A DNA stretch of 64,000 bases from positions 2,132,001-2,196,000 of the forward strand of contig NC_021184.1 of the NCBI RefSeq assembly GCF_000233715.2. The letters run 5' to 3'. The stretch is from Desulfoscipio gibsoniae DSM 7213. GTDB lineage: Bacteria > Bacillota > Desulfotomaculia > Desulfotomaculales > Desulfallaceae. The notes under the pieces are model-generated. The model made no database searches. It was not told the origin of the DNA and saw only the letters and a program-made list of their open reading frames with translations. The translations under genes and the position numbers were made by a program. This document shows positions 34,984 through 44,381 of the stretch, piece by piece (within the stretch, counting starts at the first letter, position 1; every line of letters starts with the position of its first letter).

Positions 34984-35035
34984 TGCTCACGGACTTTTCG
35001 AATAGACTTTAGTCCGCTTAACCAACAAATTAACT

Positions 35036-35881
35036 TTAATCAACTAAACCCCAAATATTAAGCTTTACTCGCTCCTCAATAATGCCGCTTTTGTAAGCGT
35101 AATCATAAAAGGTAAGCAGCGCCTTTTGTTCTGCTTCGCCCAGTTCATGGTGGATAGTATCCAGGTAATGATCCACCACTTCAAATGGCAGACCCGACCG
35201 TCGCTGGGACTTTTCCAGCAGTGCTTCCCTTTGGGAGAGACCAATTTGCTTGGCTTCATAAAGTAGGCTGGCTGCTTGATCTATGACGTGAGGTGCTGTT
35301 TGACCCAGGGCGGCGTGGGTTACCCACACGGCGTAGACCATTTTATGCCCGGTGAATTCCTTCCAAGCTTCGCCCAGGTCAGTGACGATAAGTTCCCGGT
35401 GGTCCTTAAGCACCTGCTGGTGGGCCTGCATGGCATCATCACCAATAAGCAGCGCCCCGTCGGCTGCGGCCAGCATAGCGTCCAGATCGGGGGCGACACT
35501 GATCATCTCAACATCCACATGGTAAAAATGCTCAAACAGTATGCGCAGCAGCACTACCGAAGTGGCGGAGGAGGTGGTCACGGCAATGGTTTTGCCTTCC
35601 AGTTCGGTGGGTGGCAGCTGGCTGAAAAAAAGAATGCTTTCCACCCGACCGTCAGCGCTGATGGACAGGTTGGGTAAAATAATACATTGGTTCGCATGTC
35701 TGGCGTACTCAATAGAGGAAATAGGGGTTATATCCAGCTCCCCATCTAAAAACATTTTATTTAACTTGCTGGGCGGACCTTTGACTAATTCTATATCGCC
35801 TACCAGCAGGCCCTCTTCCAGGGCATGGTAAACTGGTATGCAGTTGATATATTCAACCTGTCCCAGGCGAACTTCGGACAT
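35036..35881 (-). CDS. mqnA: Chorismate dehydratase (menaquinone pathway)
   Basis: 281-residue periplasmic-binding-like fold protein. The family start VRLGQVEYINCIPVYHALEEG, the DITPISSIEYARH segment and VTTSSATSVVLLRILFE, with LIGDDAMQ, are typical of MqnA. It dehydrates chorismate to 3-enolpyruvylbenzoate, the first step of the futalosine pathway. Its ATG shares one base with the mqnE stop (TAATG), indicating coupling. No signal peptide, so cytosolic. Confidence 0.94.
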   Translation of the reverse strand: MSEVRLGQVEYINCIPVYHALEEGLLVGDIELVKGPPSKLNKMFLDGELDITPISSIEYARHANQCIILPNLSISADGRVESILFFSQLPPTELEGKTIAVTTSSATSVVLLRILFEHFYHVDVEMISVAPDLDAMLAAADGALLIGDDAMQAHQQVLKDHRELIVTDLGEAWKEFTGHKMVYAVWVTHAALGQTAPHVIDQAASLLYEAKQIGLSQREALLEKSQRRSGLPFEVVDHYLDTIHHELGEAEQKALLTFYDYAYKSGIIEERVKLNIWGLVD

Positions 35882-36978
35882 TAAAAACCCTCCTCTACTA
35901 CATTGTAAAGCGTATCGCGCTGCACAGGGTTAAAACCCGCGCTTTTAATTAGGTGCACCAGTTCGCTTTTCGTCATGGACTGCACAGTATCAGCCCCGGC
36001 ATCGTGGGCGATTTTTTCTTCTACCACAGTGCCGTCAAGATCATCCACGCCAAAAGACAAAGATATCTGGGCCAGTTTAGGCCCCACATAAATCCAAAAA
36101 GATTTGATATGATCAAAATTATCCAGCAGCAGGCGGGCAATGGCCAGTACCTTCAGGTCGTCGTAACCAGTGGTGCCGGTTAAACCTAGTTGTTCCAGAG
36201 CCGTGTTTTGGGGATGAAACGCCAGGGGGATAAAAGTCAGGAAGCCGCCTGTGCGATCTTGCAGTTCACGCAGGCGCAGCAGGTGGTCCACCCTCTCCTC
36301 AATAGTTTCCACATGCCCGTACAGCATGGTGGCGTTGGTGCGCATGCCAAGTTCATGGGCAGCTTGGTGCACCGCCAGCCAGGTGTCGCCGTCTATTTTC
36401 TTGGAACAGATAATTTCCCGAACCCGGGGCGAAAATACCTCCGCGCCGCCACCCGGCAGCGAGTCAAGGCCGGCCTTTTGTAAAGCAGCCAGCACATCCC
36501 TGTAGCTCATGTTATGCAGCCGGGCCAGGTATTCAATTTCCACCGCGGTGAGTGATTGGATCACTACCCCGGGCAGTGCCCGGCGCAGCCGCTGCATCAT
36601 CTCCAGATAGTAATCCAAAGTTAAATCTGGGTTAAGCCCGCCTACGATGTGCAGTTCAGATATGTTCAGGTCGGCGCAGGAACGGGCTTTTGACTCGATT
36701 TCATCCAGGGTCATGGTGTAGGTGCCGGAATGATCTGCGTCACGTCCAAAGGCACATAGCTGGCAGCGGTTTACGCATATATTGGTATGGTTTATGTGCC
36801 TGTTGGCAATAAAATATGTTTTACGACCGTTTTTCCTTTCCCGAACCAGATTGGCCATTTGGCCGATGGCCAGTAATTCATTCGATTGAAAAAGTTTTAT
36901 GCCGTCCTCTGCATTAAGCCGCTGGTTTGCCGCAACTTTAGCAGCAATAGCTGCCAGCGGGCTGGATTCGCTGAGCAT
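35881..36978 (-). CDS. mqnE: Aminofutalosine synthase (radical SAM)
   Basis: 365 residues. Radical SAM motif in RHINHTNICVNRCQLCAFGR (C-x3-C-x2-C, about 59-78), LHIVGGLNPDLTLDYYLEM, LDSLPGGGAEVFSPRVREI, and FIPLAFHPQNTALEQ; the RHIN and AEVFSP variants mark MqnE. It joins SAM and the MqnA product to give 6-amino-6-deoxyfutalosine. It is about 30% similar to MqnC nearby by eye, as expected for paralogues. The gap to ubiA upstream is 61 bases. Confidence 0.95.
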   Translation of the reverse strand: MLSESSPLAAIAAKVAANQRLNAEDGIKLFQSNELLAIGQMANLVRERKNGRKTYFIANRHINHTNICVNRCQLCAFGRDADHSGTYTMTLDEIESKARSCADLNISELHIVGGLNPDLTLDYYLEMMQRLRRALPGVVIQSLTAVEIEYLARLHNMSYRDVLAALQKAGLDSLPGGGAEVFSPRVREIICSKKIDGDTWLAVHQAAHELGMRTNATMLYGHVETIEERVDHLLRLRELQDRTGGFLTFIPLAFHPQNTALEQLGLTGTTGYDDLKVLAIARLLLDNFDHIKSFWIYVGPKLAQISLSFGVDDLDGTVVEEKIAHDAGADTVQSMTKSELVHLIKSAGFNPVQRDTLYNVVEEGF

Positions 36979-37039
36979 GATAATCCCCCTTAGATTAGTT
37001 GAACAGGGACAAAATGTTTGGATGGAAGTCAGTTAACTG

Positions 37040-37918
37040 CTACCATATTTGCACCGGAACCAGTATGTCCAGCAGTGTAAAACAAAACACTACTACGCTT
37101 AGGGTACCGTTTAAATTGAAAAAAGCCACTCCAGCCCGGCTCAGGTCATCCGGGGTAACCAGTTTATGCTGGTAAAAAAGTAGTGTTACCGCTATGGTAA
37201 GGCCAGTCATATAAAAAACACCCAGATGAAGTATTATACCCACCGCCAGGAACAGTAAAGGGGCTATTATATGGAAAACGGTGGATATCCTTAGCGAACT
37301 GGCGATACCGAACCGGGATGGAATGGAGTGGATACCGTATTTCCGGTCAAAATGATAGTCGTCACAGGCATATATTATATCAAAGCCCGCCACCCAGAAC
37401 AGTACACCCAGACCCAGCAAAACTGGTGCAGCATGGAACTGGCCGGAAATGGCAATCCAGGCTCCCAAAGGGGCAAGCCCCAGGGTTAACCCCAACCACA
37501 AGTGGCATGTCCAGGTAAAACGTTTGGTAAAGGAATAAAACGACAGCGCCGCCACGGCCACAGGAAACAGGCGAAAAGCCAGCGGCGACAGCTGGTACGC
37601 GGCATACAGCAAAAGGGCAAAGGAAAGCAGTGTGTAAAACCACACCTCTCCCACTGATAACAGCCCCTTGGGTAGAGCGCGGTTGGCCGTGCGGGGATTT
37701 TTGGCATCAATATGCCGGTCGATAATCCGGTTCAGCGACATGGCCGCCGTGCGGGCACCTACCATGGCCAGGGTTATCCAAAGCAAATCGCCGGCGCTGG
37801 GCACTTTTTTAGCCACCAGCAATGCGCCCATGTATGCAAAGGGCAATGCAAATATAGTGTGTTCAAACCGGATCATTTCCAGAAAAACTTTGGTTTTATT
37901 TGGTATTGCCAAGGCCAT
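37040..37918 (-). CDS. ubiA: UbiA-family prenyltransferase (menaquinone side-chain attachment)
   Basis: 292-residue membrane prenyltransferase with about eight helices. The first Asp-rich motif is SLNRIIDRHIDAKNPRTANR (NxxxDxxxD) and the second is IIYACDDYHFDRKYGIHSIP. In the futalosine pathway the UbiA homologue (MqnP) attaches the polyprenyl chain to 1,4-dihydroxy-6-naphthoate or an earlier acid. Its start overlaps the ubiD end by 23 bases, so the two are coupled. The place in the mqn operon supports the menaquinone role instead of a heme or ubiquinone one. Confidence 0.93.
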   Translation of the reverse strand: MALAIPNKTKVFLEMIRFEHTIFALPFAYMGALLVAKKVPSAGDLLWITLAMVGARTAAMSLNRIIDRHIDAKNPRTANRALPKGLLSVGEVWFYTLLSFALLLYAAYQLSPLAFRLFPVAVAALSFYSFTKRFTWTCHLWLGLTLGLAPLGAWIAISGQFHAAPVLLGLGVLFWVAGFDIIYACDDYHFDRKYGIHSIPSRFGIASSLRISTVFHIIAPLLFLAVGIILHLGVFYMTGLTIAVTLLFYQHKLVTPDDLSRAGVAFFNLNGTLSVVVFCFTLLDILVPVQIW

Positions 37919-39344
37919 AACTCTGCCACTTCCTATTTACTAGTTCCTTAATTTCCGGCGACATGACAATATCAGGGGGCCACTGGCGCGGGTGACCCTC
38001 CGATGCGTTCTTTATGGTGGCATCAATGCCCATTTTGGATCCGTAATGAGGCAGCGGTGATGAATGGTCCAGGGCGTCCAGCGGCCCGTCCACCATCAGC
38101 ACGTCCCGTCGTGGATCAATATTATTGAATACGCGCCACATTACCTCGGAGGTATTATGCACATTGACATCGGCATCCACAACAATGATTAGTTTGGCCA
38201 GCATCATTAGCCCCATGCCCCACATTGCACACATTACCTTTTTAGCCTGGCCGGGGTATTTTTTATGGATGGAAACAATTACACAATTATGGAAAACGCC
38301 TTCAGGAGGCATATTCATGTCCACTACTTCCGGCATCATCATGCGCATAAGCGGTAAAAATATACGCTCGGTGGCCTTGCCCAGGTAAGCGTCTTCCATA
38401 GGCGGCCGGCCGACGATTGTGGCGGGATAAATAGGTTTTTTACGTTGGGTAATACAGGTCAGGTGGAATACCGGATACTGGTCTGCCAGCGAATAGTATC
38501 CGGTGTGGTCCCCAAAGGGCCCTTCCAACCGGGTTTCAGAGGGGTCGACATACCCTTCCAGAATAATTTCGGCCCTGGCCGGCACCTCCAGGTCCACCGT
38601 TTCGCATTTGACCAGCTCCACCGGTTCTTTACGCAAAAAGCCCGCCAGCAACAGTTCGTCAATGCCGTGGGGCATAGGCGCGGTGGCGGCGTATATGGTA
38701 GCCGGGTCGGCACCAAGGGCAACGGCCACGGGCATTTTGTCACCCCTTAGCCGATAATGCTCTGCGGCGTCCTTATGGATATGCCAGTGCATTCCAGTTG
38801 TTTGGTGGTCAAAAACCTGCATCCGGTACATACCCAAGTTGCGGCGGCCTGTCACCGGGTCTTTGGTAAACACAAGAGGCAGTGTGATAAAAGGCCCGCC
38901 GTCCTCGGGCCAGCAGTGCAGTACCGGTAGGTGGGCCAGGGACGGCTTATCTTTGATGATTATTTCTTTGCATGGGCCGGTTCGCACGTGTTTGGGCAGA
39001 AATGACGATAGCTGGGCCAGCTTGGGAAGTGCTTTAAATTTATCAATTAAGGTGGTGGGCAGCTCAGGCGGCTGAATTATTTTAATTAATTCGTCACCAA
39101 TTTGGTCCAGCGTATCCACCTCCAGCGCCAGCTGCATTCTGTCCATAGAGCCGAAAGCATTGATTAAAACGGGCATATTATAGCCCTTGACGTTTTCAAA
39201 CAATAAGGCGGGGCCACCCTGTTTGCTCACCCGGTCGGTAATTTCAGTTATTTCAAGGCGGACATCCACTTCAGTGGTGATTCTTTTTAAAAGCCCTTTT
39301 TGGTCCAATATATCTAGGAAGGCATGTAAATCGGGATAGGCCAA
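37896..39344 (-). CDS. ubiD: UbiD-family decarboxylase (menaquinone pathway)
   Basis: 482 residues, full UbiD length. It begins with DLHAFLDILDQKGLLKRITTEVD and holds the prenyl-FMN-binding core, including EDGGPFITLPLVFTKDP, GLRGDKMPVAVALGADPA and the catalytic E-x-E-like region GPFGDHTGYYSL. These enzymes use prenylated FMN made by UbiX; no ubiX is in the window. In the futalosine pathway (MqnL) it decarboxylates the naphthoate ring after prenylation. It starts 47 bases after the HepS-like gene. Confidence 0.92.
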   Translation of the reverse strand: MAYPDLHAFLDILDQKGLLKRITTEVDVRLEITEITDRVSKQGGPALLFENVKGYNMPVLINAFGSMDRMQLALEVDTLDQIGDELIKIIQPPELPTTLIDKFKALPKLAQLSSFLPKHVRTGPCKEIIIKDKPSLAHLPVLHCWPEDGGPFITLPLVFTKDPVTGRRNLGMYRMQVFDHQTTGMHWHIHKDAAEHYRLRGDKMPVAVALGADPATIYAATAPMPHGIDELLLAGFLRKEPVELVKCETVDLEVPARAEIILEGYVDPSETRLEGPFGDHTGYYSLADQYPVFHLTCITQRKKPIYPATIVGRPPMEDAYLGKATERIFLPLMRMMMPEVVDMNMPPEGVFHNCVIVSIHKKYPGQAKKVMCAMWGMGLMMLAKLIIVVDADVNVHNTSEVMWRVFNNIDPRRDVLMVDGPLDALDHSSPLPHYGSKMGIDATIKNASEGHPRQWPPDIVMSPEIKELVNRKWQSYGLGNTK

Positions 39345-39391
39345 TTTAAACCCCCGCTTTCCTTGAATTTAGCTACTATATTAATGTTATC

Positions 39392-40162
39392 TTATACAAC
39401 CATGCGTTCGGTTGCGGTGTTTTCCGTGGCGAATAAACCAAGTAAATCCCGAAGGCTCTCTTTATCTTTACCAGATGGCAGCTGTTTTAAAATAAGCTCG
39501 GCCTTAGCGACATAGTCATTGATTTGCTTTGTTGATGCACCCCTTGACAGTAGCCCGAAAGCCATGCCCAGGTTAAGGCCAAACTGATAAAGTTTGTCTT
39601 TAATGGCTTTGTCGGCACCTGCCAAATCGGCTCCGAGATAGGTACCGCAGGCCATCAGTTCGGCACTTTCGCCGCGGATAACCTCATTATACGCCAGCGG
39701 ATCGGTAATGGCCAGGTCCGGGTTTTTCAAAATCTTAACTCCGTTTTTATTAATGGTGCATATAAGCTCCGCCATGTTTTTGAGGTAGTGTACGATACCA
39801 GCGTCGCATAGGGTGGTAAAGAATTTACCGTACAAGTAATCACCCACCAGCACGGGAAACTGGTAACCGGTGCGAATATCCACCGGTTTTTCATGGCCAG
39901 TGTCGTCTTCCGATAATTTTATATGCACCTGGGAGGCCATAAAAATAAACTGCAGCACAGCAGCCAGGGCAACGGCCTGCCGGTTGGGCGGGCAAAACAG
40001 ACGGTGACAAATAAGTACCAGCGCGGGTCTTAAATTGATATATAGATAGTTAAAATCCTGTTTAACGTAATCCCTAATATTACTTGTTCTGATCAAAAAA
40101 TTTTTGTTAATCAACTTGTGCACTTGTTCCAGATCATCGCTGATATGTTGAAAAATATGCAT
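39392..40162 (-). CDS. HepS-like heptaprenyl diphosphate synthase component I
   Basis: 256 residues from ATG 40162; the longer frame adds 32 residues without a ribosome site (GGAGG lies 12 bases before this ATG, a rather wide gap). The central part reads SQVHIKLSEDDTG, YQFPVLVGDYLYGKFFTTL and a following helix with INKNGVKIL, which resembles HepS/GerCA of Bacillus from memory. The Asp-rich DDxxD motifs of catalytic prenyl synthases are missing, as expected for the non-catalytic small subunit. The catalytic component II (HepT) is not in the window. Its position at the head of the menaquinone operon supports a role in making the isoprenoid tail. Confidence 0.65.
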   Translation of the reverse strand: MHIFQHISDDLEQVHKLINKNFLIRTSNIRDYVKQDFNYLYINLRPALVLICHRLFCPPNRQAVALAAVLQFIFMASQVHIKLSEDDTGHEKPVDIRTGYQFPVLVGDYLYGKFFTTLCDAGIVHYLKNMAELICTINKNGVKILKNPDLAITDPLAYNEVIRGESAELMACGTYLGADLAGADKAIKDKLYQFGLNLGMAFGLLSRGASTKQINDYVAKAELILKQLPSGKDKESLRDLLGLFATENTATERMVV

Positions 40163-40254
40163 TTGCGGGGGCAGCCTCCTTTGCTTAAACAATAATATAT
40201 TCGGTGCTGCGATAAAATTTCCTTCCCTCGGCTTATTATAATTGTTATGAAAAA

Positions 40255-40289
40255 GCAATGACCTTGCGTTTGTTTGTCAAACAGCAAGG
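40255..40289 (-). terminator. Weak terminator-like hairpin after speH
   Basis: CCTTGC plus GTTTG (40262-40272) pair with CAAAC and GCAAGG (40278-40289), one bulged base. On the minus strand the stem is followed by TCATTGCTTTTTC. It lies 44 bases after the speH stop. Confidence 0.4.
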
Positions 40290-40332
40290 CCATGCTAATC
40301 TTCACTTAAGTTGGTACTAATAAAAATCCCTC

Positions 40333-40713
40333 CTAAAGATTTACGGCTTCCTGATGTGGTATATCAGGAAGGATACCCCGTTTTGTCTCTTTAGCTGTGA
40401 GATGCTTGGCGCAGAATTGCTCGGTTAAGAAATTGCACGCATCCCAGGGATCCACCTTGTCCCCACAGGTAAAAACATCAACAGCTGCATAACCCAGCTC
40501 CGGCCAGGTGTGAATGGCCAAATGTGATTCGGATATTACGACCACTCCGCTGACCCCCTGCGGGCTGAATTTATGGAATACAAATTCTCTTACCTCGGCG
40601 CCTGCCTCAAGGGCTGCGTTTACCATAATTTTTTCAACTTTGCCGATGTCATTGAGAATATCGTATTCACATCCATAGATTTCAGCTAGTACATGGCGGC
40701 CCAAAGGTTTCAT
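40333..40713 (-). CDS. speH: S-adenosylmethionine decarboxylase proenzyme
   Basis: 126 residues from ATG 40713, which follows GGGGGAAG; the longer frame adds 25 unsupported residues. It carries the SpeH cleavage site Glu-Ser-His in [26 protein letters not shown]; self-cleavage before Ser produces the pyruvoyl group. It decarboxylates SAM to give the aminopropyl donor for spermidine. Length is normal for the Bacillus/archaeal type. No speE is adjacent. Confidence 0.93.
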   Translation of the reverse strand: MKPLGRHVLAEIYGCEYDILNDIGKVEKIMVNAALEAGAEVREFVFHKFSPQGVSGVVVISESHLAIHTWPELGYAAVDVFTCGDKVDPWDACNFLTEQFCAKHLTAKETKRGILPDIPHQEAVNL

Positions 40714-40928
40714 TCTAATTATCTTCCCCCTTTTACTTGTCGATTTATATTGGTCTGCAGCGGTTAAATAGAACTTGCCGTATTCCAATCAAACTCAATT
40801 TTAGCATAAAATCTTGTAATGTCAACAATATTTTATGTGTGTTGTGATTTGCTTTAATTAGGACTGCTTTTTAACGAGATACCTTTGGTTTGCACAGTTT
40901 TGCTCATTGGTTTAATGAATAATTTAGA

Positions 40929-43220
40929 TCATTGCACATGGGGAAGCCGTGTGCGGATGACCAGATAGAGGAGCGGTGGGGCACCAAAGATCATAGCGGT
41001 GGCCGCAGCCACTACACCGGAGTCATTTACAATTAACGCTATAATACTGGCAGCTGTTACACCGATAAAACCTTTAAACATATCATTATAATTGGAATGG
41101 ATATGCTGCATGACCCCCACCGGCCGGTAAAACAAGATTACCAAACTAGCCAGGCTGGCCAGGAAAACCCGGCTCCAAATGGTGTATTTGATTAGTTTAA
41201 TGTTCATGCTTATTTTACGATAAATAATATTGATTATTTCTCCCGGACCGTTTTGTAAAATAAGGCTGGCCGTGCGGCCAATATGTGACTGGCTTTCCAG
41301 CGGCCTTTGCAAATCGTAGATAATTAGTAGCAGCAAAAGCAGACCGACGCTGGAAGCCGTTTTTAAGATAGTCTTAAAATTAAATTTAACACCTGCCAGC
41401 AATAAAAAGGTAACTAGAAATGCAAAAGCCCCCGCCAGTGACCCGCCGACGTTGGTGCCCTTTTCCGGGGCTGCGATGGCGTATAAAGTAATAAAGTAGT
41501 ACAGGCCAATGCCGGCTAAAATTGCTTTGCGTTGGCAGGTGCCCAGACGGGTAATCAGAGCAGTGGTGCCTATGATGGTGGAACCGGTCAGCACGCCCAT
41601 GTACTCGTTGCCAATGCCGTAAAACCTGGCCCCCGCTATTGGGTCATAGCCCAGCAGCGAATTCTTCTGTAGCGGTGCTCCCAGGAAAAGATCAACGACA
41701 ATAAACAGTGACGTTAATAGACTTATTATGATAAATGCGTCTAAATCGTTGGCCTGGTTTTCCTGCCATAAAATAATTGCTGACGTAATAAACAAGGTTA
41801 AAGCAATTACTTCCAGTACCAGCATTGTCAGGGTACCGTGGGGTAACAGTGTAACCAGCAGTAAGGCCACGGGTGCGGCCATCACCGCCAGCAGCAGCGG
41901 TTTTAATACCGGCAGTAATATATTTATGCGGGGCATGAAAACGGCTGCCAGGGACATTAGAACCAGTATAAGCAGCGCCAGTACATAATTATGCAGTACC
42001 GGAGAGCGGGACTGGGAGGTTTGCTCCAATTGCCCGTACAGCGAAGATAATCTGGTTACATTTTGATCAGTGCCAATAACCTGCATAGAGCGGCCATACA
42101 TTAATGACGGAGTGTCTAAATTATAAAAATCCAGTACCGTGGGTGCCAGGTCAGTGTTTCTGATTATCCCGGGACGCCGGGTGGTAGGCGAAGTTAATAA
42201 GCCTGACTCGATGGAGCGACCTATGGCCATCACGGGGGTGATATAGTTGGTGCTGGGTACAAAGTTTCCCCGTGGCGTCGGTGAAACAAGCAGCAGCAGA
42301 TCCTGTTCTTTATCCATTTGTTCCAGCAATCGGGTTACCAAAGAGGTCATCCGGGCCAGGGTTTCGCGGCGATTATCCTGTATTATGCTTTCTTCCAGGA
42401 AATTACCTAATATATCCAAGCGCTCCAAGTCGCCCAGCTCTACCACGGTAAAACCAGGGTTTTTCCGGTGTTTTGTAATTAAAGGCAGCAACTTGTCGTA
42501 ATCAGTACGCACTCCCCCTGGAAAGGAAGGATCATTGATTAATAGATTATCACTCACGTCGCCGCTCTGGACCAGGCCGTCTTTATTCATAGCCAATGCA
42601 ACTGCCGGACGGGCGGATTTTTCGCTGTTGTCAGCGTTACCCAGTATGGATACCGCAACATGGTTATCCTGTAGTACAGTGCCCAGCAAGCCGGGGATGG
42701 CCGAATATCGATTGGCTTCACTTATCTTTTTAATCCGGGCTATATCCAGCTGCAGCACGGCACCATCCGGTGCAATAAACCCGGTTCTTTGCAGGAATAT
42801 TTCATTGGCCGGAACGCCCTGTAGTAATTCCCATTCACATAGTCCATGGGTTCCGGTGCCCGAGGCATTGATGGGAGCTCCGGCACCTATAGAGGCATAG
42901 GTATTGTCTGCTATTAAACCACCTTCTACCCCAACACTCATCAGTCCAAGGGCGGCTGAATCTGTAATTTCATCAAACAGGTCCGGGTGATCAGCCATGT
43001 CTTGCAAAGTTAGCCGGTCAACTGTCACCATGTAAACATGGCCCGGCTCAGGGGCATATTCAATTGGTTCGGGCCGGGGTAGACCAAAACCATACACGGA
43101 AGGCACCGTTGGGTATTCGGCTGTATCGGATGGCCACAATGCGCAGGTTATGATCGTTATTATGGATATCAGCAGTATGGCCCAGAGGTGCAATCTTTTC
43201 ACGCATGCTGTTCCTTTCAT
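40929..43220 (-). CDS. Large membrane protein with alkaline-phosphatase-like outer domain
   Basis: 763 residues. A signal-anchor helix (about 10-28) leads to an extracytoplasmic domain (about 60-400) whose parts (HVYMVTVDRLTLQDM, TYASIGAGAPINASGTGTHG, FTVVELGDLERLD, PGIIRNTDLAPTVLDFYNL) follow the alkaline phosphatase/phosphoglycerate-mutase-like fold; the last one places a metal-site Asp in the pattern TDLAPT. About ten helices follow (about 415-760). The substrate is unknown; cell-envelope or lipid-linked phosphate chemistry is a guess. It is a single gene; the family is seen as an uncharacterised protein of Desulfotomaculum-like bacteria by memory only. Confidence 0.6.
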   Translation of the reverse strand: MKGTACVKRLHLWAILLISIITIITCALWPSDTAEYPTVPSVYGFGLPRPEPIEYAPEPGHVYMVTVDRLTLQDMADHPDLFDEITDSAALGLMSVGVEGGLIADNTYASIGAGAPINASGTGTHGLCEWELLQGVPANEIFLQRTGFIAPDGAVLQLDIARIKKISEANRYSAIPGLLGTVLQDNHVAVSILGNADNSEKSARPAVALAMNKDGLVQSGDVSDNLLINDPSFPGGVRTDYDKLLPLITKHRKNPGFTVVELGDLERLDILGNFLEESIIQDNRRETLARMTSLVTRLLEQMDKEQDLLLLVSPTPRGNFVPSTNYITPVMAIGRSIESGLLTSPTTRRPGIIRNTDLAPTVLDFYNLDTPSLMYGRSMQVIGTDQNVTRLSSLYGQLEQTSQSRSPVLHNYVLALLILVLMSLAAVFMPRINILLPVLKPLLLAVMAAPVALLLVTLLPHGTLTMLVLEVIALTLFITSAIILWQENQANDLDAFIIISLLTSLFIVVDLFLGAPLQKNSLLGYDPIAGARFYGIGNEYMGVLTGSTIIGTTALITRLGTCQRKAILAGIGLYYFITLYAIAAPEKGTNVGGSLAGAFAFLVTFLLLAGVKFNFKTILKTASSVGLLLLLLIIYDLQRPLESQSHIGRTASLILQNGPGEIINIIYRKISMNIKLIKYTIWSRVFLASLASLVILFYRPVGVMQHIHSNYNDMFKGFIGVTAASIIALIVNDSGVVAAATAMIFGAPPLLYLVIRTRLPHVQ

Positions 43221-43350
43221 TAAAATAACATCATTAATTATAGCTAAATTACAGGCGGTTGGCTAGTGAACTGGTCAAAAATTCCGTTACTACGGCAAAT
43301 TATCATGCAGCTTTGAACCTTTCAACTTTACCAAGACCTGGTATAAAAGA

Positions 43351-43386
43351 AAAGCACGGCTAATTAAGCAGTAGCCGTGCTTTGGT
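43351..43386 (-). terminator. Intrinsic terminator after the ferredoxin gene
   Basis: AAAGCACGGCTA (43351-43362) pairs with TAGCCGTGCTTT (43372-43383). On the minus strand it is followed by TCTTTTATA. It lies 14 bases after the ferredoxin stop. Confidence 0.8.
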
Positions 43387-43396
43387 TGGATAGTAT

Positions 43397-43585
43397 TTAA
43401 TTAACGGTTATGGCATCTGTAGGACATCCCTCGGCGGCCTCTGATGCCTGGTCCTCCAATTCATTGGGTATTTCATCCACTGTGGAATGGGCTTTTTCCT
43501 CATCGTTCCATTCAAAGACATCCGGGCAGGTATCTATACAAGCCCCGCAGCTGATACAAAGGTCCTGATCTACTTCTGCATGCAT
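43397..43585 (-). CDS. Small ferredoxin, single [4Fe-4S]
   Basis: 62 residues from the ATG at 43585, which lies 10 bases after GGAGG; the longer frame is unsupported. C-x2-C-x2-C in CISCGACIDTCPDVF and a remote Cys in EGCPTDAI bind one [4Fe-4S] cluster, as in the Thermotoga/Desulfovibrio monocluster ferredoxins. The middle is acidic (EWNDEEKAHSTVDEIPNELED). It is a soluble low-potential electron carrier, a plausible partner for ferredoxin-dependent enzymes. Single gene. Confidence 0.93.
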   Translation of the reverse strand: MHAEVDQDLCISCGACIDTCPDVFEWNDEEKAHSTVDEIPNELEDQASEAAEGCPTDAITVN

Positions 43586-43797
43586 TTGTGATGCACCTCC
43601 GGCAAAATTATTGCTAAAACGGTAATAGTTTATCACTTTTTTAACATATTATGCCTGTTAGATGCGATTTTTATAATTTTACATTAGTACATAGAAAAAC
43701 CGAAAAGATTTGGGCAATTACTTTTTCCTGCTATAATATTATTTAACAAAATTAAACCACTCAATTGCGCGCTCAATAGCGATTTAAGGAAGGAACG

Positions 43798-44328
43798 GTG
43801 GTAAAAGTGTCCAGCAAAACAGGTGACCAGGCTAAAAGGAAGTTGCTTATGTTTTTAATCTTTGCGCCGGGGATTTTTTTTATTGTTTACTGGCTGGCTA
43901 CTATCCAAACCAGCGACCGGGTTGGGGGTGGGGAAGTAGATATACCGGAGTGTTATGTGTTGTTGGGGCAGCAGGTTGATGTCCAAGGGGAACGTTATGT
44001 GGCCCAGGGGGGTGAAATAATCTTTACTGACAGGGTGGATTTATCAAATAACGTAGCAGTTGCGGAACCTGGTCGTGTATTTGTGGGATTGGCTCTTGTC
44101 ACCGGCGCTGATGTGGAAAGTAACAATGTACGATTAATTGATACTCTGGGAGAGATCTATAGTCCTTTGCATGTGGACAAGACCGTGGTAGCCCGTAATT
44201 TCGAGTTGCCGGACAGTGAAGGTTATCTTTATATGTTCAAGGTAAATACCAGGCCAGATCACTACTTTATTCAAGTGAATGAAAATGCGCGTTTGACCTG
44301 GCGGTTTGATAATAGTTACCAAAGGTAG
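43798..44328 (+). CDS. Hypothetical membrane-anchored protein with a possible DUF4352-like domain
   Basis: 176 residues from a GTG start after GGAAGGAAC; a second GTG nine bases on is possible. One N-terminal helix (about 15-36) then an extracytoplasmic beta-rich domain (about 45-172) with VFVGLALVTGADV, NVRLIDTLGEIYSP and GYLYMFKVNTRPDHYFIQV. The RLIDTLGEIY strand-turn resembles DUF4352/telomeric-like beta proteins, but the call is weak. Function unknown. The gene is divergent from the ferredoxin and ends in a terminator shared with the opposite strand. Confidence 0.65.
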   Translation: MVKVSSKTGDQAKRKLLMFLIFAPGIFFIVYWLATIQTSDRVGGGEVDIPECYVLLGQQVDVQGERYVAQGGEIIFTDRVDLSNNVAVAEPGRVFVGLALVTGADVESNNVRLIDTLGEIYSPLHVDKTVVARNFELPDSEGYLYMFKVNTRPDHYFIQVNENARLTWRFDNSYQR

Positions 44329-44381
44329 CCCAATTCGTAACCATAATCAGGTTATGGATTTATTTAACTGATTGCAATAGC

